In this document: positions 43,739 through 51,936 of the stretch, piece by piece
Layout of the letters: each line of letters starts with the position of its first letter
Numbering within the stretch: the first letter of the stretch is position 1
Assembly (NCBI RefSeq): GCF_014596975.1
Contig: NZ_JACVXD010000002.1
Location: 520,553-584,552 of the forward strand
Length of the DNA: 64,000 nucleotides
Source: Aestuariibaculum marinum
GTDB lineage: Bacteria > Bacteroidota > Bacteroidia > Flavobacteriales > Flavobacteriaceae
Direction: 5' to 3'
The notes under the pieces: generated by a model
What the model saw: the letters and a program-made list of their open reading frames with translations, nothing else
The model's database searches: none
Told to the model about the DNA's origin: nothing
Translations under genes and position numbers: made by a program

Positions 43739-43765
43739 TAGCCTTAGAATAAATCTAAATAGAGC

Positions 43766-44905
43766 ATGAAGCTTAATAAAAAAGACATACTTAAAGCATT
43801 AGAATCTATAACGGTACCTGGCGAAGGACAAAACATGGTTGAAAGCGGCGCTGTAACCAATGTTGTTGTTTTTGGTTATGAGGTTATTGTAGATATCACA
43901 ATAAAAAACCCGAGTTTACAAGCTAAAAAACGTACCGAAGTAGATATTTTAAAAACTATTCACGATCAGGTTTACGAAAAAGCCAAAATTAAGGTAAACG
44001 TAAAGGTAGATGCACCTGAAAAGCCTAAAGCGAATGTTATTAAAGGAAACCCGATTCCGGGGATTCAAAACATTGTAGCTGTGGCTTCAGGTAAAGGTGG
44101 TGTTGGTAAATCTACTGTAACAGCCAATTTAGCGGTTACACTTGCTAAAATGGGCTTTAAAGTCGGGATTTTAGACGCCGATATTTATGGGCCATCGATT
44201 CCAATCATGTTCGATGTTGAAGCAGGAAGACCTTTAGCCGTAAATGTAGATGGAAAATCAAAAATGAAACCTATTGAAAATTATGGCGTTAAGGTATTAT
44301 CAATAGGGTTCTTTACACAACCTAATCAAGCGGTAATTTGGCGAGGACCAATGGCAGCAAAAGCCCTAAACCAAATGATATTTGATGCACATTGGGGCGA
44401 ATTAGACTTCTTACTAATAGATTTACCTCCAGGAACTGGCGATATACACTTAAGTATTATGCAATCCCTTCCAATTACAGGATCGGTGGTGGTAAGTACA
44501 CCTCAAAATGTAGCCTTAGCCGATGCTAAAAAAGGAGTCGCGATGTTTCAGCAGGATAGTATTAGTGTCCCAGTGCTAGGAATTATAGAGAATATGGCTT
44601 ATTTTACACCTGAAGAATTACCAAACAATAAATATTATATCTTTGGTCAGGAGGGTGCTAAAAATTTAGCTGAAGACTTAAATGTACCGTTTTTAGGAGA
44701 GTTACCTTTGGTGCAAAGTATTCGCGAAGCGGGAGATGTTGGTCGCCCGGCAGCTCTGCAAACAGCAACGCCTTTAGAGAAAGCTTTTGAAAAGATAACT
44801 CAAAATGTGGTTCAGGAAGTGGTAAGACGTAATGAAGATTTACCGCCTACTGAAGCAATTAAAATAACAACGATGGCTGGGTGTTCAGCAGTAAAAACTA
44901 AGTAA
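43766..44905 (+). CDS. Mrp/ApbC family P-loop Fe-S cluster carrier
   Basis: A 379-residue ATPase of the Mrp/NBP35 family that carries Fe-S clusters to apoproteins. An N-terminal MIP18 (DUF59) domain (residues about 1-85) precedes the ATPase. The deviant Walker A is ASGKGGVGKST (residues 107-117), and ILDADIYGPSIP and LLIDLPPGTGDIHL follow. The CxxC that usually binds the cluster is replaced by FTPEELPNNKYY, and only one Cys near the C-terminus (GCSAV) remains. The NifU gene begins immediately after its stop. Confidence 0.93.
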   Translation: MKLNKKDILKALESITVPGEGQNMVESGAVTNVVVFGYEVIVDITIKNPSLQAKKRTEVDILKTIHDQVYEKAKIKVNVKVDAPEKPKANVIKGNPIPGIQNIVAVASGKGGVGKSTVTANLAVTLAKMGFKVGILDADIYGPSIPIMFDVEAGRPLAVNVDGKSKMKPIENYGVKVLSIGFFTQPNQAVIWRGPMAAKALNQMIFDAHWGELDFLLIDLPPGTGDIHLSIMQSLPITGSVVVSTPQNVALADAKKGVAMFQQDSISVPVLGIIENMAYFTPEELPNNKYYIFGQEGAKNLAEDLNVPFLGELPLVQSIREAGDVGRPAALQTATPLEKAFEKITQNVVQEVVRRNEDLPPTEAIKITTMAGCSAVKTK

Positions 44906-45151
44906 ATGACATCAGAAGAAGTTAGACTTAATGTCGAGAAAGCGTTAGAAGAAATTCGCCCATTTTTACAAAGTGATGGTGGCGATATTTCATTGTTGTC
45001 TATTGAAGATAACGATACATTAGTAAAAGTTCAGTTAGAAGGGGCTTGTGTGGGTTGTAGCGTAAACCAAATGACTTTAAAGTCTGGTGTGGAAATGACT
45101 ATTAAAAAGCACGCTCCACAGATTGAAAAAGTGGTTAATATTGCGGTTTAA
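44906..45151 (+). CDS. NifU C-terminal domain protein (Fe-S scaffold)
   Basis: An 81-residue single-domain scaffold. The cluster-binding motif CVGCS has C48 and C51, and LQSDGGDISLLSIEDNDTLVKVQLEGAC is the standard domain core (spanning residues 21-48). It corresponds to the C-terminal domain of NifU and to Nfu proteins, which build or deliver 4Fe-4S clusters. It is co-transcribed with Mrp, with the start codon abutting the preceding stop, and together with the downstream ferredoxin forms an Fe-S maintenance block. Confidence 0.95.
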   Translation: MTSEEVRLNVEKALEEIRPFLQSDGGDISLLSIEDNDTLVKVQLEGACVGCSVNQMTLKSGVEMTIKKHAPQIEKVVNIAV

Positions 45152-45207
45152 GAGTGCGTTTCTGTAAAACGTTCAATTTAAACCCCGTTTTTATAAAAAA
45201 GGAATAG

Positions 45208-45244
45208 AAAAAATAAAGAATTTTAGTAATTCTTTATTTTTTTT
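45208..45244 (+). terminator. Rho-independent terminator of the Mrp-NifU unit
   Basis: A 12-bp AT-rich stem (45211-45222 with 45228-45239) is followed by at least five T residues. Confidence 0.75.
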
Positions 45245-45274
45245 GTTTTTCCTAGTAATTTGATAGGAAAAAGA

Positions 45275-45304
45275 TTTGTAAATTCATTTTAAGCTTTAAA
45301 TTTG
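45275..45304 (+). promoter_or_regulatory. Promoter for the ferredoxin gene
   Basis: -33 TTTG (45275-45278) and -7 TAAATTTG (45297-45304) are separated by 18 bases, matching the Bacteroidota consensus; the ATG follows 37 bases later. Confidence 0.65.
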
Positions 45305-45341
45305 CACAAATATTTTTTCGGTTTTTATATAGAGAGATAAG

Positions 45342-45671
45342 ATGAGTGATATTAATATCAAAATAACAGACAGAGACGGTGTAACACACGATGTAGTGGC
45401 TCCAACGGATATGGCTATGAATTTAATGGAGGTTGTACGTAGTTACGAATTGGCTCCAGAGGGAACTATTGGTGTTTGTGGGGGTATGGCTATGTGTGCA
45501 TCTTGCCAGTGTTATGTGATTAGTGAAACAGAATTACCGGAAATGAGCGATGACGAAGAAGCTATGCTATCTGAAGCTTTCGACGTAAAAGATAATAGCC
45601 GTTTAGGATGTCAGATTCAAATGACACCTGAAATGGACGGTCTTGAAGTTGAACTAGCTCCGGAAAGTTAA
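45342..45671 (+). CDS. 2Fe-2S ferredoxin, adrenodoxin type
   Basis: A 109-residue electron carrier. The four cluster ligands are C46, C52, C55 (CGGMAMCASC) and C90 (SRLGCQI), the spacing of adrenodoxin/ISC ferredoxins. The acidic surface (ETELPEMSDDEEAMLSEAFD) is the usual redox-partner docking helix. It starts its own unit after the Mrp-NifU terminator. A role in Fe-S assembly or in a monooxygenase is possible; the context favours Fe-S metabolism. Confidence 0.93.
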   Translation: MSDINIKITDRDGVTHDVVAPTDMAMNLMEVVRSYELAPEGTIGVCGGMAMCASCQCYVISETELPEMSDDEEAMLSEAFDVKDNSRLGCQIQMTPEMDGLEVELAPES

Positions 45672-45696
45672 TTTTTATTTATTCTAAATAAAGAGC

Positions 45697-45704
45697 TATA
45701 TTTG
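45697..45704 (+). promoter_or_regulatory. Promoter -7 box directly before a GTG-started hypothetical gene
   Basis: TATATTTG fits TAnnTTTG and ends 5 bases before the GTG at 45710, so the transcript would have almost no leader. Confidence 0.5.
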
Positions 45705-45709
45705 CCCTC

Positions 45710-46012
45710 GTGAATACAGAAATACATACAAATACAAGTTATCAAATCGAACATCTTACATTTTGTAAGTATGTTTTAAGGACGCCTAGTAAGACTATTA
45801 GCTTAAGCTTTCCTCAAATGCTGGAGTTAAGGCGTAAAATCAACGAATTAACAAGCTATAGTTCACTTAACAGAATTATTGATAATGAGAATTTTGTATT
45901 ACTTTTTGTGGCTGATAAGCAACATTTAATCTTCCTGGAGATTCCTCAATTATTACAATTAAAAGAGGAAATAGCTTTAATTTTTCACACTCCGGATACA
46001 ATTTTGGTATAG
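45710..46012 (+). CDS. Conserved hypothetical protein, GTG start
   Basis: A 100-residue cytosolic protein that I do not recognise with confidence. It is predicted mixed alpha/beta with one Cys and no catalytic motif; the middle has a helical LSFPQMLELRRKINELTSYS stretch and the C-terminal third repeats a similar EIPQLLQLKEEIALIFH pattern, suggesting two copies of a short strand-helix unit. It has its own near-leaderless promoter between ferredoxin and ferritin. It may be an iron- or redox-related accessory protein, from position only. Confidence 0.7.
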   Translation: MNTEIHTNTSYQIEHLTFCKYVLRTPSKTISLSFPQMLELRRKINELTSYSSLNRIIDNENFVLLFVADKQHLIFLEIPQLLQLKEEIALIFHTPDTILV

Positions 46013-46077
46013 TATTCTGGGCTTATTTAGAACTTTTTTAAATTTTAATCATTCGCTTTAACAGTTTTATTTTATTG

Positions 46078-46085
46078 TAACTTTG
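46078..46085 (+). promoter_or_regulatory. Promoter -7 box for ferritin
   Basis: TAACTTTG fits TAnnTTTG and lies 15 bases before the ATG at 46101. It rules out an upstream TTG at 46083 as start. Confidence 0.55.
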
Positions 46086-46100
46086 TTTAAAAGCCCATTT

Positions 46101-46607
46101 ATGAACACAATAGTTAGAAAACAAATGTCTATTCATCCGGACGTGATGGACTTATTAAATAATCAAATAGCGATGGAAATGAAAGCTTCAGCTTCATACC
46201 TTGCTATGGCATCTTGGTGCGACCAACGCGAATTGTTAAATAGTAAAGCTCTTTTTTATAAGCAAGCAGAAGAAGAAAGAGAGCATGCCATGAAGATTTT
46301 TGAATTTATTAATGATAACGGCGGAGCTGCTATTTCACCAAACGTTACCAATGTTAATAATGATTTTGAAAGTTTAATCTCTATTTACGAAACGGCTCTT
46401 GAGCAAGAGATAAGCGTTACCCAATCTATATTTAAAATCTTTAAAGCAGCAAGAAAAGCAGACGATTATATTACCGAAGTATTTTTACAATGGTTTATAA
46501 CAGAACAAGCTGAAGAGGAAGATACTTTTAGAAGTATTTTAGATATTTTTGGTTTAATGGAAGGTATGCCGTTAAAAATGATAGATGAAAGAATTCCAAC
46601 GGAATAG
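46101..46607 (+). CDS. Ferritin
   Basis: A 168-residue four-helix-bundle iron-storage protein. Ferroxidase-centre residues appear as Glu in NQIAMEMKASASYLAMASW, EEEREHAMKIFEF (ExxH) and the later EQEISVTQSIF and EQAEEEDTFRSIL Glu residues. The start at MNTIVRKQMSIHPDVMD is fixed by the promoter box just upstream. The family oxidises Fe(II) and stores it in a 24-mer shell. It closes the redox/iron block that starts with Mrp and is ended by a strong terminator. Confidence 0.95.
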   Translation: MNTIVRKQMSIHPDVMDLLNNQIAMEMKASASYLAMASWCDQRELLNSKALFYKQAEEEREHAMKIFEFINDNGGAAISPNVTNVNNDFESLISIYETALEQEISVTQSIFKIFKAARKADDYITEVFLQWFITEQAEEEDTFRSILDIFGLMEGMPLKMIDERIPTE

Positions 46608-46632
46608 GACACATAATTTTATTCAAAATATA

Positions 46633-46666
46633 AAACGCTACTGAGAGACCAGTAGCGTTTTTTTTT
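46633..46666 (+). terminator. Rho-independent terminator of ferritin
   Basis: An 11-bp perfect stem (46633-46643 with 46650-46660) is followed by a T-run of nine. Confidence 0.9.
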
Positions 46667-46679
46667 GTTTGGTAAATAC

Positions 46680-47261
46680 TTACATGGCTGGTGGAATGGG
46701 TGCCGGAACTACATTCTCAACTGCTGGCAGACTTTTTAAGTATGTGAAAATAGCTCTGATGTCTTCATCGGTAAGTTTAGCAAAATCTTGCCAGGGCATT
46801 GGTGGTAATAACATTCTGCCACCATCTTGACCTTTTGATTTGCCTTCACGCATTGCTTTGAAAAATTGAGCTTCACTCCACGTACCAATGCCACTTGTAT
46901 CTGGAGTTAAATTAGCTGCAAAAGAGGTGCCCCAAGGACCGGTTGTAGACGTTAATCCCATAGAGAAGAGAGCGTAACCTTTAGCCGTTTCTTTATCGTA
47001 AGGCGGTAAGGCTTCATCGGCTGGATGACCAGACAATAAACGTTTTGGGTCAGGCACAGGACCTTGGTCTGTCATAACTTTTGGAGAATGACAATGGTGG
47101 CACCCGCCTAAATCGACTAGATATTCTCCTCGTTCAAGAAGGTTGATAGGCTCTTGTTCTGCGGTTTCTAGTTTCATTTCGGTTGTCTTTTTCTCAGTAC
47201 GAGAATTACAGGAGTAAGCGATTAAGCTCACTACGGCTAGTAGTAAAATTTTAGATTTCAT
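46680..47261 (-). CDS. Monohaem cytochrome c lipoprotein
   Basis: A 193-residue exported lipoprotein with lipobox IAYSC (Cys at residue 18). One haem-binding CHHCH is present (GGCHHCHSPKVM, residues about 54-65), and PPMPWQDFAKLTDEDIRAIFTYLKSLP near the C-terminus supplies the axial Met region of class I cytochromes. It is anchored in a membrane facing the periplasm or outer surface and could donate electrons to a dehydrogenase or oxidase; no partner gene is adjacent. Confidence 0.93.
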   Translation of the reverse strand: MKSKILLLAVVSLIAYSCNSRTEKKTTEMKLETAEQEPINLLERGEYLVDLGGCHHCHSPKVMTDQGPVPDPKRLLSGHPADEALPPYDKETAKGYALFSMGLTSTTGPWGTSFAANLTPDTSGIGTWSEAQFFKAMREGKSKGQDGGRMLLPPMPWQDFAKLTDEDIRAIFTYLKSLPAVENVVPAPIPPAM

Positions 47262-47344
47262 AAAGTAATAGTTGGTTGGTGATTAAAGTAAAGTTAGTGA
47301 ATTTAACAATACAATAATTAAAATAAATTCAAACATATAATATG

Positions 47345-48262
47345 TTACGTGTTGATAGTGAGTTTGTTACTTGAGTAGTCTGTTAGTTTTCTGGGGCCCT
47401 CAAGGACAACACGAACAATTTGAAGGATACCATCGTCATTAGTATCTATAAGCCATTTGATTAAGGTAATGTTACCGTTTTCAATTTCAATACCGGTTAT
47501 ACATCTTGGATGAACACAACTCCCATCATTAAAAAAAGGAATATCCCTTGGCTCGGGAAAACGGGGTCTGTGCGTGTGGCCTGCAATGGTAATGCGATTG
47601 TTGTTTTCGGTAATCCATTTTTTGGTGCGTCGCTCTACCTTAATAAGCTCTTTATGGTTTTTGGCGGGCCGTGTAGGATCTGAAATCCCGATTACATTTA
47701 ATGGTTTCCATAGAATACGAACCAAAAACCGACTCCACTTCCAGAAGGTGTAATTCCATGTGTCCGCTTGATGACCATGGGTTAAAAAGAGTTCTTGTTC
47801 CGTTTGTTTATGTTTTAACACAAGGCCTTCATGATATTTTAAATCATTTAGTAAGGCTTTATCTTTTTCCTCTTTGGCATCGAAATAGGTTTCTAAATGC
47901 TTTTTAACAAAATTGGGGTTTCGGTATACCATATCGTGATTGCCCCACACCATATGCAAGCGGTTTTGCTGATGAAATTCTTTCATGAGCATGTATACAT
48001 TTTTGTGGGCCTCGAAAATAGGATCGAAAGATAAGTTTTCCCAAAGTTCATCACCGTCACCAAGTTCACAGTATTGAAAACCTTCGGCAAAATAATGTTT
48101 TAAAGCATGAAAATATATATTACGGTTGTTGGCAAAATCGTCTGCAAAACTATTGTCACCTCGGTGGCAGTCACTGAAAAGAATAAACTTACTTTTATCA
48201 TCGAACGTGATGATTTTAGCAGTCTTATAGGCTTTGTCTAATCTTTTTTTGCTTGAAAACAT
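47345..48262 (-). CDS. Metallophosphoesterase (calcineurin-like, LpxH/UDP-hydrolase-like)
   Basis: A 305-residue cytosolic calcineurin-fold phosphoesterase. The five metal-binding motifs are in order: FSDCHRGD, CELGDGDELWE, MVWGNHDMVY, LTHGHQAD and TIAGHTHRPRFPE. The layout resembles UDP-2,3-diacylglucosamine hydrolase-type enzymes, with a long insert between motifs 3 and 4. Substrate assignment is tentative. It is downstream of the 1158-residue protein gene but separated from it by a terminator. Confidence 0.9.
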   Translation of the reverse strand: MFSSKKRLDKAYKTAKIITFDDKSKFILFSDCHRGDNSFADDFANNRNIYFHALKHYFAEGFQYCELGDGDELWENLSFDPIFEAHKNVYMLMKEFHQQNRLHMVWGNHDMVYRNPNFVKKHLETYFDAKEEKDKALLNDLKYHEGLVLKHKQTEQELFLTHGHQADTWNYTFWKWSRFLVRILWKPLNVIGISDPTRPAKNHKELIKVERRTKKWITENNNRITIAGHTHRPRFPEPRDIPFFNDGSCVHPRCITGIEIENGNITLIKWLIDTNDDGILQIVRVVLEGPRKLTDYSSNKLTINT

Positions 48263-48279
48263 GATAGTAAATGTAAATA

Positions 48280-48309
48280 AAAAAGTGTTTCAAAAATGAA
48301 ACACTTTTT
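48280..48309 (-). terminator. Terminator of the 1158-residue protein gene
   Basis: A 13-bp perfect stem (48280-48292 with 48297-48309) with T-rich ends on both strands. It lies 26 bases past the stop of the minus-strand gene. Confidence 0.85.
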
Positions 48310-48335
48310 TAAAAATCAATCAATTACTAAATATA

Positions 48336-51300
48336 TTAGCTTCTGTAAAGTGGATCAGCTCCTATAGTTCCCATTAAACTATTTAAATATGAATCATTAC
48401 TCGCCTGGTAAAGTTTGGTCTTTACCTGCTGTAGTTTTTCTAAGATATGTAGTTCTTTAACTAAAGAAACGTTATGGTCTGTTGAAGCGAAGTTTGTAAG
48501 ATAATCTTGTTGCTTTTTGTAAAAAGCTATATCTTTTTGCTGTTTTAACTTCAAGCGTTCTAAATACCAATCGCTGTTTATAACATAATCTCTCTTGAAA
48601 TACTTTCTAAGTTCAGGATGGCTAATTTCTTTACCTTCATAAGTGCCGTATGCCATAATATGTAATAATATTTTTAGAGGCGGTATAGCAGCTTCAATAC
48701 TGCCATCTTCAAAATAGCGAAGAGCGACTTTTTTCTGAGCTTCAACAATATTGTTAATACCGTCTACATAATCATCCATGCCTTGCAGTTCAGGTTTCAA
48801 CATTTTTTCATCAAATACAATGTTAGGTTCGTCAAATAATCGGTTTAAACATCTGAGAGAAAATTGTTGGGTAATTCGATAACCTAAACGACTCGCTAAA
48901 ACTTTTTGTCCGTTGTATTCAAAATCATCTATTTTTTCGAGAGCACCATCATTAATCAGGAAATTAGGGTCACGGTCCTGTGGTTCTAATCGTGCCCAGA
49001 TTTCAGGGATTAATAAACTAATATCGTGGTCTACTTTATTTTCTGCACCCACATAACCAGCCGCTGTGCTAAAGGCATTAGATTCGGTTAAAATGTGAGA
49101 AAGCAGAGCGTTGTTTAAATCTGTTGTTGGAGTAAGCATGTTGAAAGGGCCTTTGGTTAAAGCTCCTTCTGAGCCAGCCCCGGTTGTAGATGGCGATTTC
49201 CCTGTAAGGCTGCAAATAAAATCCATAAACAATTCCGGAGTTTCCTGATAGTGAATAGGATTGTAAACGGCTAATGGGCGTATGCCGGCTTTTTTGTCTA
49301 CCGGGTTGTTTCTTCTTCCGGGAAGTACCGCATTAACCACATTAATTACCGGGTCTTCCGATTTTATTTTTCTGAATAAACGCACACCAATTTCACCTAA
49401 ATAACTGTCTTCGGTTTCGTTATAAAACCTGTTGTATTCTAAATAACGCGGGTTTTTAGTTGGTTCACCATCCACAATTCGGGTATGTGAAGGTAAAACA
49501 AAGTATTCTTCATCGTTATCACTATTAACGATATTAAGAATGAGGTCCTTTACAGGTTGCGTGTACTTGTCAAAATTAATGGTGTCTTCATAAATTTCAA
49601 TAGCATCTTTTTTTGTTAGTAGCTCATAATTCGTTAAGAAGGTATTGTCTGAAACAATGTCGCGTTCGGCGCCTTCATCATAACCTCGTACGATCGCTTC
49701 ATCTGGTCGTTGAAATAAATAACTTTCGCAGTTGGTAACTACTTTTAAACTTTTATTTGTGAATTCAGGATTTAGGTTTTTAAACTCTTCTTTAGGTAAA
49801 GTGATAGAGGCCGAAATATCGTCTTCCAACTGAATTTTATGAGATGCTGAAAAATCAGATCGCAATTTGTTTAATAGCCATTGTCCGTTTTGATTAAACC
49901 CGATTCTAACGTAGCTACCAATAACAGGAGTGTTGTTATGCTTTAATCCGGTTCCTTTTTTTCCATTTATGATATCTACAGATATGCAGTCTTTCCAGTT
50001 TAAATCACCATGATCCTGACGGTATAATCTTTTTACAAATAAAACTAAAGATCTGATATGTGGTGGTATGTTAGAAACGAATTCGTTGTATTCATCCTTA
50101 AAAACAGGAAGGGGAGTAAGTAACCTTACCGCTGAACCTAATGTTCGTTTTGCACTTAAAAAGGGCTCGGAAGGTGGTAAGGTAGGGTCGTAAGCTTTCC
50201 AGCGTTTTGAATAATCGTATTCAATAATTTCATCAGCTTTTTTAAAATCTTCATCAATATCTACAATATTAAACGTGCTATAGGTGATAGCGTTTAGCAT
50301 CGATTTTGAGATTTCCGATTTTCCTCCACCTGAAACTGTACAGGGTTTATGGCAAAAAATGCCTTCAGGAGCTGTGTTAACTATGCGCCATAGCGAAACA
50401 GCTTTATGTTTTTCTAATTTGAATTTATTTCCCGTAGGGTGTATGTATGTTTTATAAGGGGATAAAACCAACTTTTGCTCTTTGCCTTTGAAATTCCAAG
50501 TGATGCTGTTGGTGTTTGTATTTATATAAGCATCCTCAGGGATATATATCAGGTTAGGATACGTTTTGTCGATGGCATAGTTTTCTGGTTTAACATCGAT
50601 ACGGTCTCCTAAAAGCTTTTTGGTATCTTTAAAGCTGAATTTGTTATCTTCTTTTTTAGAAAACGCCAAACCGTCTACAATATCTCCCATAACACCTCTA
50701 GGGTATGCAATGGCACCACCTGAGTGTTCTTCTTCAACTAGACCATATAAATTAGCTGAATAACTAATTTGTGTTTTGATTTCTTTTTTAGAATACCCAT
50801 AATAGTTATCTGCAATAATTGTAACAACAACGCCTTGGTCGTCTCTACAAGTAACTTTAAAAGCACTGCCGTCATTGTAGATTTCGTTTTCGTTTTTCCA
50901 ACACATTCCCTCTCTTTTTTGACGTTCGGTAGCGTTGTCCCAATGTGGTAAACCAACATCTTTTTTCTTCAAGGTTTTTAGTTGGGGAGCCAGAATAATA
51001 CAGCCTGTATGTCCAGTCCAATGATCGATATCTAAGGCTGCATCGTTATGTGCTAAATTAGGATCGCCGGCATTGCCAAAAATAGATTCAACAAAGTCGA
51101 GGTTACTTACCAGACTTCCTGGAGCGAAAAAGCGGACTTCCATACTTTTTTTAGCAATCACACCTTTAACCTCGGGGCAAACGGTAGGTCGCAACATTAA
51201 TGAAACCATAACTTTAGCTTTGTCTTCTTGACTAGCGGTTAGCGGTAACGTGTTTAAATCATCGGAAGGTGAGAAGGCTGCTTTTAAAAAATGGGCAAAT

Positions 51301-51812
51301 GTAAGTTTAGAAACTTCTTTTTTGTCTAACGGAACGGGCAAATTACTTTCTACAATATGAAATGTACCTTTAGTTGTACGTTTGTCATGCAATGGATTGT
51401 TAAGAATCCCTTGTTTAATTCTGTATGATTTAACATTCTCGCTTGAAAACGTGTTTTCGTCTGGTGGTAAGCTAATTTCTCTGGCGTGACCTTTTTGATT
51501 TAGAATCAAAGTGTTGTTAGGAATCCTGATTGATTTTATAAAGGGGATTTCTTTTAAGTAATCGTTTATAAAATCTTGTATTCTTTGATCGGCAGGAGCA
51601 AGGTTCCCTGATAATAGTCGGGATTTTTCTTTAAAGCCTTGAGTAAATGCTTTAGTAAGCATTTGTAATTTAGGATTGCAAAATTTTTGAGAAGCTCCTT
51701 CTTTATCCTTAAATAAAGGTTGACCTAAAGCAGCAAGCTGTAAGTTAACATATTGAACTATATCCTTTCTACTTTGTAATTGCTCTGAAGTGTTGGTTTT
51801 ATTCGTTTTCAT
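48336..51812 (-). CDS. Proposed pyrophosphate-type phosphoenolpyruvate carboxykinase
   Basis: An intact 1158-residue cytosolic protein, no signal peptide or membrane segment. A kinase-loop-like motif CTVSGGGKSEISKS near residue 493 resembles the PEPCK phosphate loop, and CSLTGKSPSTTGAGSEG (residues about 865-882) is another strongly motif-like block. The size (about 1100-1160) and these motifs fit the PPi-dependent PEPCK family of Propionibacterium and Entamoeba, which makes PEP from oxaloacetate with PPi instead of ATP. The assignment is from memory of that family, not from a search; a generic hypothetical protein is the fallback. It is monocistronic. Confidence 0.55.
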   Translation of the reverse strand: MKTNKTNTSEQLQSRKDIVQYVNLQLAALGQPLFKDKEGASQKFCNPKLQMLTKAFTQGFKEKSRLLSGNLAPADQRIQDFINDYLKEIPFIKSIRIPNNTLILNQKGHAREISLPPDENTFSSENVKSYRIKQGILNNPLHDKRTTKGTFHIVESNLPVPLDKKEVSKLTFAHFLKAAFSPSDDLNTLPLTASQEDKAKVMVSLMLRPTVCPEVKGVIAKKSMEVRFFAPGSLVSNLDFVESIFGNAGDPNLAHNDAALDIDHWTGHTGCIILAPQLKTLKKKDVGLPHWDNATERQKREGMCWKNENEIYNDGSAFKVTCRDDQGVVVTIIADNYYGYSKKEIKTQISYSANLYGLVEEEHSGGAIAYPRGVMGDIVDGLAFSKKEDNKFSFKDTKKLLGDRIDVKPENYAIDKTYPNLIYIPEDAYINTNTNSITWNFKGKEQKLVLSPYKTYIHPTGNKFKLEKHKAVSLWRIVNTAPEGIFCHKPCTVSGGGKSEISKSMLNAITYSTFNIVDIDEDFKKADEIIEYDYSKRWKAYDPTLPPSEPFLSAKRTLGSAVRLLTPLPVFKDEYNEFVSNIPPHIRSLVLFVKRLYRQDHGDLNWKDCISVDIINGKKGTGLKHNNTPVIGSYVRIGFNQNGQWLLNKLRSDFSASHKIQLEDDISASITLPKEEFKNLNPEFTNKSLKVVTNCESYLFQRPDEAIVRGYDEGAERDIVSDNTFLTNYELLTKKDAIEIYEDTINFDKYTQPVKDLILNIVNSDNDEEYFVLPSHTRIVDGEPTKNPRYLEYNRFYNETEDSYLGEIGVRLFRKIKSEDPVINVVNAVLPGRRNNPVDKKAGIRPLAVYNPIHYQETPELFMDFICSLTGKSPSTTGAGSEGALTKGPFNMLTPTTDLNNALLSHILTESNAFSTAAGYVGAENKVDHDISLLIPEIWARLEPQDRDPNFLINDGALEKIDDFEYNGQKVLASRLGYRITQQFSLRCLNRLFDEPNIVFDEKMLKPELQGMDDYVDGINNIVEAQKKVALRYFEDGSIEAAIPPLKILLHIMAYGTYEGKEISHPELRKYFKRDYVINSDWYLERLKLKQQKDIAFYKKQQDYLTNFASTDHNVSLVKELHILEKLQQVKTKLYQASNDSYLNSLMGTIGADPLYRS

Positions 51813-51936
51813 TTAAACTTAAGTAATCGATTGTAAAATAGTGTACTAGAAAATCAATCAAACTTACTAAGTTCTATTCGAGGTTTATATGATATTTGTC
51901 ATGCTTTAAGTATATTGATGGTTTAGTGTTGAAATC

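Noticed and set aside
48336..51812. Idea that the 1158-residue protein is a phage, toxin or secreted repeat protein
   Set aside because: There is no signal peptide, sorting domain, repeat structure or toxin motif, and the gene lies among housekeeping genes with normal composition.
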